In this document: in pieces, positions 1 to 9,093 of the stretch
Layout: each line of letters opens with the position of its first letter
Numbering within the stretch: the first letter of the stretch is position 1
Source: Euphorbia lathyris
Lineage: Eukaryota; Streptophyta; Magnoliopsida; Malpighiales; Euphorbiaceae
Length of the DNA stretch: 64,000 bases
Assembly (NCBI RefSeq): GCF_963576675.1
Contig: NC_088913.1
Span: 91,325,001-91,389,000 of the forward strand
Direction of reading: 5' to 3'
Translations under genes and position numbers: made by a program
The notes under the pieces: model-generated
Told to the model about the DNA's origin: nothing
The model's database searches: none
The model's input: only the letters and a program-made list of their open reading frames with translations

Positions 1-500
1 CCCGAAAATATGGGGGGCGGAATGGAGGATGCAAAACCGTCCCCACCCCGTTGCCACCCCTAAAGTATATATGACTTTTTTAATGACACTAAATAAATAA
101 TAGTAATAATAATTAGAAAAGAAATTTAATATTCCATAAACACAAATGGGGGATGCAAAACCGTTCACGTCCCATTGCCATCCCTAACGTATATATGATT
201 TTTTAATTGCAATAAATAAATAATAGTAACAATAATTAGAAAATAAAATTAATATTCCATAAACCAAAATAGTTATAAAGTAATAATACTAACATTGTTT
301 ACTAAAAGATACTAATATCTTTCAAATCAGAATGATAAAACTAAACTACGAGATCATACGTCTTTTCACTCCAAATGATCGGGGCGGAACAGGCTGATTT
401 ACGAGGCTACTTCTTCTCTGGCTGATCTAGCAAAGACAAAACAGTTTATAAGCACCTGATGGAAAATCAAATTGAAATATATTCAAAAAAATAAATACCT

Positions 501-988
501 CTAGAATTGGTTTTGTTGTTGTGGTTGCGCCAACCGCATTTGTAATTAATTAACTTGGTTGTTTAACCTTCTGACTTTATTTTTCAGTCGAGTTATTATT
601 CTCAGATTCGTTCTTTCCAATTCAAATTTTTTGATGTGTGACCTCCTTTCAAATCCGCTCTTTAGGATGTAGATCAAAGCATAATATCAGAATGTTAAGA
701 AATAACCAACTACACCTCCATGGTTATACCAATTGAAATTGTAGTCACATCTATAACTGATGTTAGAGCAAACCTCATACTCCTCATGGCTAAAGATAAC
801 CCAAGACAATTTAAACCGGCCAACATACAAATCAACAAGAGAAAAACACTATACTTAGTACCAAAATCCTTCAGAAAAAATGCGGATCATATAGTAAGCA
901 TATATTCTATTATGCATTTTTCTAAATGCACATAGAAATCATTGCTATCCTCATTCCTAATGATTTGTGAGACACGATTTGCTTTTAT
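501..988 (-). pseudogene. Decayed membrane/coiled-coil protein, copy 1
   Basis: On the minus strand a broken reading frame runs from about 988 to a stop at 501-503. It starts with a soluble segment (KANRVSQIIRNEDSNDF), then TGA. A hydrophobic segment follows (SVFLLLICMLAGLNCLGLSL), then a second one containing ISIGITM. After a frameshift comes GGVVGYFLTF and then a charged, heptad-like tail (RLKNKVRRLNNQVN) ending in QPQQQNQF. I do not recognise the family. Copies at 1422-1900, 3066-3440, 3646-3945 and 23349-24323 share the order of two hydrophobic segments then a coiled coil, or parts of it. Several stops and a frameshift make this a pseudogene. Membrane topology is inferred from hydrophobicity only. 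Confidence 0.5.
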
Positions 989-1421
989 AAAAATATTATT
1001 CATGCTCATTCCGAAACATTTTTTCAGGGATTCCCCAAAACCACCCCCGAAAATATTGAGGATGGAATAGGGGGTGCAAAACCGTCCCCGCCCCGTTACC
1101 ACCCCTAAAGTATATATGATTTTTTTAAGTGCAATAAATAAATAATAGTAACAATAATTAGAAAAGAAAATTAACATTACATAAACCCAAATAGTTATAA
1201 AGTAATAATACTAACATTATTTAATTAAAGATACTAATATCTTTCAAATAAGAATAATAAAACCAAACTATGAGATTATACATCTTTTCACTCCAAATGA
1301 TCGGGGCGAAACCGGCTGATCTACGGGGCTACTTCATCTCTGGCTGATCTAGTAAAGACAAAACAGTTTATGAGCACCTGATGGAAAATCAAATTGAAAT
1401 ATATTCAAAAAATAAATTCCT

Positions 1422-1900
1422 CTAGGATTTGTTTTGTTGTTGTGGTTGCGCCAACCGGCTTTGTAATACATTAACTTGGTTGTTTAACCTCCTGACTTTA
1501 TTTTTCATTCGAGTTATTGTTCTCTGATTCATTATTTCCAATTCAATTTTTTTGATTTATGACCTCCTTTCAAATAAGATGTAGATCAAAGCAGAATAAT
1601 AGAATGCTAAGAAATAACCAACTACACCTCCATAGTTATACCAATTGAAATTATAGTCACAACTATTACTGATGTTAGAGCAAACCCCATACTCCCTATA
1701 GCTAAAGATAACCCAATTCAATTTAAACCGGTCAACATACAAATCATCAAGAGCAAAACACTATACTCAGTACCAAAATCCTTGAGAAAAAATGTGAATC
1801 CTATAGTAACCATATATTATATTATGCATTTTCCTAAATGCACATAGAATTCATTGATATCCTCGTTCCTAATGATTTGTGAGACACGGTTTACTTTTAA
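1422..1900 (-). pseudogene. Decayed membrane/coiled-coil protein, copy 2 (C-terminal exon)
   Basis: This is the tandem partner of the copy at 501-988 on the minus strand. The frame starts with VNRVSQIIRNED near 1897. It continues through a hydrophobic stretch (YSVLLLMICMLTGLN), a second one around TIISIGITM, then GGVVGYFLAFYYSALIYIL and ERRS, and ends with KNKVRRLNNQVNVLQSRLAQ and a stop at 1422-1424. It has internal stops (TAA in the N-terminal part, TGA after TGLN, TAA after ERRS) and the same one-base frame change before GGVVGYF as copy 1. That shared lesion suggests the damage predates the tandem duplication. No enzyme motif is visible and the function is unknown. The exon just upstream on this strand is the repeat-bearing one at 1992-2557. 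Confidence 0.5.
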
Positions 1901-1991
1901 AAAAATATAGGACACATAAGGCAGAAATAAATTTACGTATAAAATGATGGCGAAAATAAATAAATGGAAAGGTGCAGGTCTATGTACAAAC

Positions 1992-2557
1992 CTTGGACTC
2001 TTCAGCAGAAAAACAAACCCTCAGCCAACAGAACAACAAGTTGAGAAAGAGCTATACCATTTTTCCCATACCATCTCTTTGTTATGAACATAGTTGGTTG
2101 CACAACAATCTCACCTCTTGAAACAATGCGGAGCTCAGGCTGAACAAGAATATATGAGTTAGTCCCCGACTCCTCTACTGAATTAATTTCACGCTCATTC
2201 ACAACTGCTGGCTTAGAAACAGGGAGTGGAGTTTCTTGAATAGTAATGCTCGGGATATCTTCGGCCATATAGTGGAGCTCAAGCGGAACTCAAACAGATG
2301 AGTTAGTCTCCGACTCGTCCGGTGAATTAATTTCACGCTCATTCACAACTCCTAGCATAGAAACAGAGAGTGGAGTGTCTTGAGTAGTAATGCTTGAAAT
2401 ATCTTCGGCCATATGGTGGAGCTCAGGCGGAACACGAACATATGAGTTAGTCCCCGACTCCTCTGCTGAAATAATCTAATGCTTATTCTGAACTCCTGGC
2501 GTGTACACAGAGATTGGAGTTTCTTGAGTAGTAATGCGTGGAATATTTCCAGCCATA
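1992..2557 (-). pseudogene. Upstream exon made of three in-frame 143-bp repeats
   Basis: Read on the minus strand from an ATG at 2557, one frame passes through three tandem units. Each begins with M-A-(E/G)-(D/N)-I and contains a variant of EESGTNSYILVQPELH. The first unit has TAG after QNKH and the second has TGA after ETNSS. The last unit is open, from 2268, and continues through RGEIVVQPTMFITKRWYGKN and a hydrophobic LSQLVVLLAEGLFF to a TGA at 2002-2004. A splice-donor-like AAG|GTTTGT lies at 1992, just after the stop. It probably belongs to the same gene as the C-terminal exon at 1422-1900, but this link is inferred. I do not recognise the protein. Confidence 0.45.
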
Positions 2558-2560
2558 TGG
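2130..2560. repeat. 143-bp tandem repeat, three units
   Basis: Three head-to-tail units start near 2130, 2273 and 2417. Each carries GGAGCTCA, GAGTTAGT and, near the end, GCCATAT(A/G)GTGG. The unit length of about 143 bp is not a multiple of three, but small spacing differences keep one minus-strand frame through all three. The array therefore repeats a protein segment rather than spacer. Confidence 0.85.
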
Positions 2561-3065
2561 TGGAGCTTTTGTTACCGCAACTGCGGTGATCGTGGTGTAG
2601 GAGAATGGAGGAAGGGTTTTGAAGTTTTTTTTCTCAGCTTTTGAATCACACTATTCGTTTTTACTTTTTAATATTACTGTAGGAAAGAACTCTTTAAATC
2701 AAAGGCTTTCTAGATCCTTCTATAAGGATCAGTATAAGTGGCACTATTATTTATAATAGTAATAGAATTTTATGATTAAATATTTGTATTGTTTTCAAAA
2801 ACCTAATTAATTATTATTAATATTTTTGAAACATTAATTACTATTCCTTATGTCATTTATTTATTATTATGTCATTTCATTTCCAATGATGTATAAAGAG
2901 TATTATTTTTACTTTCTTTCATTTTTTTCTTTTGTTTCTATTAACTCAAATAACACGTACTTTTTGTTTTGGGGATTCCTTGAAACCGCCCTCGAAAATG
3001 TTGGGGGCGGAATGGGGGATGCAAAACCGCCCCAACCCCGCCACGCCATGCCCCGTTTCCACCCC
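2561..3065. other. AT-rich spacer ending in an hAT-like terminus
   Basis: No gene is supported here. Most of the stretch is AT-rich. From about 2975 it carries GGGGGCGGAATGGGGGATGC and ends at 3055-3067 with TTTCCACCCCTA, the same terminal phrase seen near 50 and 1096. It is consistent with the right end of an hAT-like non-autonomous element inserted in the coiled-coil coding remains that start at 3066. Confidence 0.45.
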
Positions 3066-3440
3066 TACTCACAACCTTGTATTTTCACCTTCCAGCCTTG
3101 TATTTGTCCTCCCAACCTTGTAATTTCTCCTCGCAACCCTGTAATTTCTAACCCAGCTGAGTTCAACTTTACCGTGACTCTACCCGAGACATCTTTATCT
3201 TCCACCGACTTTATCTCTGCGTGACTCAATTGATCTCGCAGTTGTTGTTCATTCATTGGTGCATTGATTTGATGAGGTTCTCTCAAGACAACATTGTGTC
3301 TCCATTGATGGAAGTGGTTCAAAGCATATATGCAAATTTCAAAATAATTACACAACATAAACCAATTATGTTTCTCATTGTTACACCAATAGAAATAACA
3401 ACTTGTGCAGCAGAAATGGTTGGACCGAAATTTATTTATT
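3066..3440 (-). pseudogene. Decayed membrane/coiled-coil protein, copy 3
   Basis: Minus strand. A hydrophobic part (ISAAQVVISIGVTMRNIIGL) lies near 3430-3360. After a frameshift near 3345 come CNYFEICIYALNHFHQWRHN and INAPMNEQQLRDQLSHAEIK, then a tail with repeats of the type ITxLxGxI that is predicted to coil. The match to the copy at 23349-24323 is clear: both have a motif like SIG(V/M)T(M/I)R in the hydrophobic segment, then H(Q/E)WR(H/N)N, then INAP. The coding part stops at 3066, exactly where an hAT-like terminus joins. Function unknown. Confidence 0.5.
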
Positions 3441-3645
3441 GTAAAAATAGATGTCATTTATTGTAAATTTAAATTCAATGCATAAAAAATAGTACTACTT
3501 AAAAGATCCGTAATGTAAAATAAACAGCAATGTGAAACAAACAACAATAAACCCAAATTAATTATATTAAAGTTCAACAAAATAAAAACTGCTAAATCAG
3601 AAAAAAAATAAGGAAAACAACTAATGTTAAAAAAAGAAATACTGA

Positions 3646-3945
3646 TTACATTATCATATGGTCTCGACGGAGGAGGAGAGTGTTATAACTGCGTTCAAGC
3701 CTTGCAGTTTCTCCTTCCAACCTTGCATTTTCTCCTCCCAACATTGTGATTTCTCCTCCCATCCTTGTAATTTCTCCTCCCAACCCTGTAATTTCTAACC
3801 CAGCCGAGTTCAACTTTGTCGTGACCCTACCCGAGGCATCTTTGTCTTCCACCGACTTTATCTCTGTGTGACTCAGTTGATCTCTCAATTGTTGTTCATT
3901 CATTGGTGCATTGATTTGCTGAAGTTCTCTCAAGAGAACATTAGG
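3646..3945 (-). pseudogene. Decayed coiled-coil protein, copy 4 (C-terminal part)
   Basis: On the minus strand the frame from about 3945 reads LLRELQQINAPMNEQQLRDQ, then SHTEIKSVEDKDASGRV, then a run of heptad-like units (ITGLGGEITRMGGEITMLGG, ARLEGETARLERSY) and ends RRDHMIM at a stop at 3646. It is a close relative of the copy at 3066-3440 and keeps a longer coiled tail. Upstream (higher coordinates) it is cut at about 3942 by TAGGGGTGGCAATGGGG, a typical hAT-like terminus, so the membrane part is lost. About 12 consecutive tail units suggest a coiled coil. The partner and role are unknown. Confidence 0.5.
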
Positions 3946-4140
3946 GGTGGCAATGGGGCTGGAAAAAACCGAAACCGTGGGGATCCAAACCAACAGGGTC
4001 AAGAAAAAACCAAAAATTTTGGATGCGGTGGAAATTTTAGCCCCGAGCATTAAAATTGGGCGGGGTGGGTATTACTATCCCCGAACCGTGGGGATCCGTA
4101 AACCGCCACTGAAAAACCTATCGTAAAATCCCCGACAAAA
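3942..4140 (+). mobile_element. hAT-like terminal fragment
   Basis: The sequence starts abruptly with TAGGGGTGGCAATGGGG and continues with several GGGGATCC phrases. This left end is common in plant hAT-like non-autonomous elements and mirrors the CCACCCCTA ends at 3067, 1108 and 63. No transposase is present and the other end cannot be placed. Confidence 0.4.
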
Positions 4141-4189
4141 TAAAATATTATATGTTTACTTAAGATAATATGTATTTAAATGTGGGCTT

Positions 4190-4535
4190 AATACCCTCTC
4201 AGCCCCCTTAAGTTGGCCCAATACTGCAACTGACCCCGTACTTATAGTTTTAACAAGTAACCCCTCCAACTTGCTTATTTCGAACAAATAATCCAATAGG
4301 TTATTTCATGAGTTTTTTTGCCATTTGCTTAATGTATCACTAGATTAGTTAGATGTAGCAACCGATAATTTGAAAACTTTTATTTCTGATGTAATATTAT
4401 GTTGAATGCTTTTTTTGGGTTTAGGGGTTATTTGTTCTAAATAAGCAACTTAATGAGTTATTTGTTCCAATTGAGCAATTTGAGGGGTTATTCGTTCCAA
4501 ATAAGCAAGTTGAAGGGGTTACGTTTATTGTGACC
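4190..4535. mobile_element. MITE with about 35-bp terminal inverted repeats
   Basis: GTAACCCCTCCAACTTGC at 4257 is followed by TTATTTCGAACAAATAA. The reverse complement with few mismatches ends at 4522 (GCAAGTTGAAGGGGTTAC). The interior is AT-rich and non-coding. The outer boundary may extend to about 4190-4535. It abuts the truncated gypsy element on its right, so it may have replaced that element's gag end. No target-site duplication is visible. Confidence 0.6.
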
Positions 4536-4537
4536 CG

Positions 4538-7500
4538 ATTGATGATGAAGTGGATGGAAAGTATGATGGTTGGCGGGCTATACATATCGTGAGAAGATTA
4601 TTGGTCTCTAATAGAGTGGAAGCGGACCAAAGGCACCAACTATTTTGTACTCGATGCCTTGTGCAAGGGATGAAGTGCAATGTTATCATTGACAGTGGTA
4701 GTCAAGAGAATATCATTAGTGACATTACGGACAAGAGGTTTGGGTTGAGCATTGAGGTGCATCCTAGTCCGTATAGTGTGGGATGGATCAAGAAGGTTGG
4801 GGAGATGAAAGTCACTCAAAGGTTTCGGGTACCTCTTAAGATTGGGGAGTACCGAGATGAGGTCTATTGCAACATGATGGAGATAGATACTTGCCACTTA
4901 CTCTTGGGACATCAGTGGCAATTTGACCGAGATGCAACTCATATCGGGCGGAGGAATACATATCGATTATTAAAGGATGGGATTCGGTATGTGCTTACAT
5001 CTATTATGGGAGATCCAGAGACTAAAGGAAAGTCTACACTAATTGTTTGTTCTATTCACAAGTCGTTCATCAACGAGTGTGAGGAGAGTCAAATAGTTTA
5101 TGTAATGATGGTCAAAGCTAGTATGCCATCAGATGGGGTAGGAAGTGAAGAATGAGAGGTTCCGGAGAACGTGGGAAGATTACTTAATAAGTGTCGGGAT
5201 GTCTTACCAGAGGATTTGCCACATGGATTGCCACCCTTAAGGAACATTCAACACCACATCGACCTTGTGCCAGGAGCTAGTTTGCCTAGTCGTCATCACT
5301 CCCGAATGATCTTGAACGAGAGTGAGGTTATGTAAGAGAAGGTTGAGGAGTTGGTGAAGATGGGCTATGTGAGAGAGAGTATGAGCCCTTGTGCGATTCC
5401 GGCTTTGTTGACACCCAAGAAAGATGGGTCGTGGAGGATGTGTAGGGATAGCCGAGCCATTAATAAGATCACTATCTGGTATAAGTTTCCCATTCCCTGA
5501 CTTGATGATATGTTGGACCAACTGGACGGCTCCAAAGTGTTTTCCAAAGTTGATTTGAGAAGCGGGTACCATCAAATCTGGATTAGAGCGGGAGATGAGT
5601 GGAAAATGGCATTTAAGACGCGAGACAGATTGTATGAGTGGCTAGTGATGCCTGTTGGGATGACCAATGCACCAAGCACCTTTATGAGATTGATGAATCA
5701 AGTCCTTCAGTCTGTGATTGGGAAGTTTGTTGTGGTCTATTTTGATGACATCCTCATCCATAGTAAGACTTTGGAAGAGTATGTAAAGCACTTGAGAGAC
5801 GTATTGATATTACTCCGGGAGAACCAACTATTTGCTACCACGAATAGTGTGATTTTATGATGGAGAGTCTTGTGTTCCTCGGGTATGTTGTGAGTGGGGA
5901 TGGAATCCGGGTTGATGAAGAGAATGTGAGGGCTATCCAGGAGTGGCCGACTCCGAAGACTATTAGGGATATTCAGCGCCATTGTAGCACCCTTGACCGA
6001 GTGTTTGAAGAAGGGAAGAGGCTTCAAGTGGGGAGACGAGAAAAAGGACAGTTTTGCATCGATTAAGGAGAATCTAAGCACTGCACCGGTGTTGGCTTTT
6101 CGAGATTTTGACAAACCGTTCGAGGTGGAATGTGATGCATGTGGAGTATGAGTTGGGGGAGCCTTGATGCAAGAGAGGAGGCCTATTGCTTACTTTAGTG
6201 AGAAGTTGTATGACTCATGACAAAAGTGGGCTACCTACGACAAGGAGTTCTATGCAGTAGTGCAGGCTCTCAAGATTTGGGAGCATTATCTTATAGGGAA
6301 GGAGTTCATACTATACACTGACCACCAAGCTCTCAAGTACTTGGGAAGTAAAAAACACCTTCGGAGCTCCATGCATGCTAGTTGGTCCGCCTTTATGGAT
6401 AAGTTCCCTAATAAGCTTCTCCATAAGGCGAGTCAACAAAATAAAGTGGTGGATGCCTTGAGTAGAAAAGTGGCACTCCTCAAAACAGTGGCTTTGGAGT
6501 TAGTGGACTTTGAGCACATCAAAGGGGAGTACTGAGAGTATCCGTATTTTGGTAGTGTGTGGGAGAAGTGTAGAGATGAAGCCGAGAGCGGCCAGTATTA
6601 GTTGATTGATGGGTTCCTCATGAGGGGTAGTTAGTTGTGTCTTTCGGGCATGTCAATTCGAGAGTGGGTGATCTAGGAGTTACAAGTAGGGACTTTAGGA
6701 GGCCATTTCGATAGAGAAAAGACCTTTGAGACTGTGAGCTCCCGCTACTATTGGCCTAACTTGAGGAGAGGTGTGGCTTACATCGTGGAGAGGTGCGAGA
6801 GTTGTCAGACTTCTAAAGGGCATGCCACTAATGTGGGCCTACGTATGCATCCACCATTGTCGGAAACTATTTGGGAAGACCTCTCTATGGATTTTGTGTT
6901 GGGGCTACCGAGGACTCAACGTGTCATGGTATCTATCTTCGTGGTGGTGGGTCGGTTTTCAAAGATGGCACACTTCATACCATATCATAAAACTAACGAT
7001 GCTACTGCAATTGCCAAGCTATTCTTCCGGGAAGTAGTGAGGTTATATGGAGTTCTAAAGAGCATAGTGTTGGATAGAGAAATGAAGTTTGTTAGCCATT
7101 TCTGGTGAACCTTATGGGCTATCCTTCACGCCACATTGAAATTTAGCACCACAACTCACCCACAAACAGAAGGGCAAACTGAAGCGGTCAACCGGGCCTT
7201 AGGTAACCTCTTGTGAAGCAAGTGTCGGGACAAGCCTAAGATTTGGGACTACATGATAGCTTAAGCTGAATTTGCTTACAACTCAGCTGTGAGTCGGGAA
7301 AACCCCATTTGAGATTGTGTTACAAAGGCACCTAACCACCCACTCAACTTAGGGGATGTTCCAAAGGAGGAGCAGAAGAGTGCAACTTCCCAACACTTGG
7401 CTAATGAGTACCACCAAATGCATCAAGAGGTGAAGCATAGAATTGAGGAGAAAAATAGTAAGATCAAGGCCAAAGTTGATGAGCATTGGAAAGATCTTCA

Positions 7501-7840
7501 GTTTGAGGTCAGTGATGAAGTAATGGTGTATTTGAGTAAGGAGAGACTTGTGCATGCGCCAAGTAGCAAGCTAAGGCCAAGGATGGATGGACGCCAATGC
7601 ATACCATATTGCCCTCCCCAATTGGCTTGGGAAGATTTCACCCTCATTTAATGTGCAGGATTTAAGCTTATGGAAGCCAGAGGGGCCGCTACCTACCAAT
7701 GAACGTGAGATGGAGTCCAACTCTCTGAAAGAAGGGGAGAATGATGAGGACATCTCTAGTCCAAAAGGCCAAGAGGCAACTCACACGGAGCGTGGGTTCG
7801 TTGCTCGTAAGGGAGGAAGAGAACCATGCATGGAGAACTA
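4538..7840 (+). pseudogene. pol: 5'-truncated Ty3/gypsy chromovirus pol (CRM/Reina type)
   Basis: Most of pol is in frame 2. The order is protease (IIDSGSQENI near 4690), reverse transcriptase (DLPHGLPPLRNI at about 5215, [25 protein letters not shown] near 5740), RNase H (EVECDA, YTDHQALKYL near 6320) and integrase ([13 protein letters not shown], zinc-finger part [45 protein letters not shown]). The RT YFDD motif and integrase acidic positions are still readable. There are many stops (for example 5153, near 5333 and 5498, and several after 6533), a frame change near 5845, and a deletion after TIRDIQRH near 5980. Gag and both LTRs are missing. The family is recognised from the GLPRTQR and [11 protein letters not shown] style motifs; the exact clade (CRM or Reina) is less certain. 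Confidence 0.85.
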
Positions 7841-8030
7841 AGCTCAGGGAGCGACTCATATGGAGCATGGATTATATCACACGGAGCATGGAAGTGCTGA
7901 TCAAATAAGGGGGAGAAGGCTATTAATAGACGAAGAAGATTAGGGGAGCCATTCTGTGAAGCGGTGATCTCCACTCAGAGCACTAGCAAGTGACACGGAG
8001 CGTGGATATAACATGTAGAGCATGAGACCA
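7780..8030 (+). repeat. Reiterated CACGGAGCGTGG phrase
   Basis: Downstream of the chromovirus integrase the phrase CACGGAGC(G/A)TGG occurs at about 7785, 7883 and 7996. Looser forms (TATGGAGCATGG near 7858, TAGAGCATGAG near 8017) also occur. The flanks differ, so this is a reiterated motif rather than a strict tandem array. CAC...GTG gives each copy a short dyad. Function unknown. Confidence 0.55.
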
Positions 8031-8059
8031 CTTAAGAAGACTTCCTTCCCAAGTTCTTG

Positions 8060-8541
8060 AGGAAGGGTGACATCAATAAAAACTATCTAACTCCTAAGGG
8101 CAAGTGGACTCTATCGTTATTAAGTAGTAAACATTCCTAAGAACGGTATCGATCCCACAGAGACTAGTTACCTATTCCTTATTCGACTTAAATTCTATAT
8201 TAACTAATGAATTGAATTAAGAAGTTGGTTGTTTGTTTAATCTACTAAAACATAAAAGCAATGATTTACTAATTGTTTGTTTCTATGAATTAGTGAGAGA
8301 CTGAGATACCGGGATCTCTATGTTTATCTCCTATGGTGTTAAGTTATGTAGTGATGTGATAAAGATCTAATCCTAAAAGATGGTAACTTTCCTTAAGAAC
8401 TAAATAACCTCGGCCTAAGATTATCAACTATATTCCTAATTTACTTAGACCGATGCTTGATTAGGCAAAATCTCTAAGTTACTTAGGAAGCATGAATATT
8501 AATGAAAGTTAAAGCTAAGCCGTGACCTAAACTACGAAGCT
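8060..8541. repeat. Non-coding dispersed repeat
   Basis: No gene is seen. The phrase around 8096-8165 (GGGCAAGTGGACTCTATCG, TTATTAAGTAGTAAACAT, ATCGATCCCACAGAGAC) is a diverged copy of 18585-18655 (GGATAAGTGTACCCCGTCG, TTATCAAGTAATAAATC, TCGAATCCACAGGAC). The AT-rich sequence that follows is also similar in both places, so a retrotransposon-derived repeat is likely. Confidence 0.55.
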
Positions 8542-9050
8542 TGATAACATTGTGATATTATCCCAAGGATCAAAAGGGATATTCGCCTAAAGAACGCCAC
8601 GTGTTAGTCGCTTGATACAGGAATTCCGCGGCGTATCGAAGTAAAGAGATCCGATGGGCGGATCACCAAGGACTCGCCAAGAGAGACCCGGGGGCGAACC
8701 TGTGAGGCAAATCTCCATAAGCTCTCAATCCGCCATTCGAACGGCTGGGCCGATCCGACAATAAAGACCATTAATGAGCTATCAATTAGCTAACCGCCAC
8801 CTTAAGGGTAACCTGTAACCGCCATTACTGGGACATTAATGGAGACTTTCTAGTTATTGGAAGTTACAACTTCATAGCTATATATAGCCTGCGTCTCAGG
8901 CTATCAAGGTACACATTCACTTACCCTTTGTCAATTCAGTTTGCTCTCTTTTTCTTCCTTATTGACTTTGGCATCAGAGCTTCCCCACATCGAATCCAAC
9001 GACGCCACCACAGGGACGGAAGCTGAATGGAAATTCTCCATGAGTCATCA
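8542..9050 (+). repeat. 5' LTR
   Basis: It begins TGATAACATTGTG and ends GAGTCATCA. The first 273 bp recur at 17934-18206 with few differences (for example GGGCGGATC against GGGCAGATC). The same architecture, more diverged, is found at 62288-62765. Confidence 0.9.
8879..8886 (+). promoter_or_regulatory. LTR TATA box
   Basis: TATATATA inside the LTR is followed by GCCTGCGTCTCAGGCTATCA. The related LTR at 62288 has the same TATATATAGCC in the same place, which supports its role as the element's promoter. Confidence 0.65.
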
Positions 9051-9052
9051 AT

Positions 9053-9070
9053 TGGTGCGGTGAGCGTGGA
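9053..9070 (+). other. Primer-binding-like site
   Basis: TGGTGCGGTGAGCGTGGA starts 2 nt after the LTR end. The same core follows the LTRs at 47221 and 62768. Position and TGG start fit a tRNA primer site, but I could not match it to a tRNA. Confidence 0.6.
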
Positions 9071-9093
9071 ACTCTTAATCAAATAAAGGGTTT

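Larger units (their letters stand above)
1..1900. repeat. Tandem duplication (two diverged copies)
   Basis: Positions 1-1040 and 1046-1900 are diverged copies of the same sequence. Shared blocks are offset by about 920 bp: the block with ATGATCGGGGCG is near 376 and again near 1296. The first copy also has an internal duplication of about 125 bp, because the phrase GGGGGATGCAAAACCGT occurs near 20 and again near 150. Each copy carries minus-strand coding remains, described separately. The phrase near 1, 1046 and 2980 ending in CCACCCCTA resembles the terminus of a plant hAT-like element. The duplication is seen directly; the hAT assignment is inferred. Confidence 0.75.

Noticed and set aside
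887..1177. 96-aa minus-strand frame starting MLIFFSNYCYYY
   Set aside because: Its first half lies in repeat DNA. Only the C-terminal part overlaps the decayed membrane/coiled-coil copy, so it is not an independent gene.
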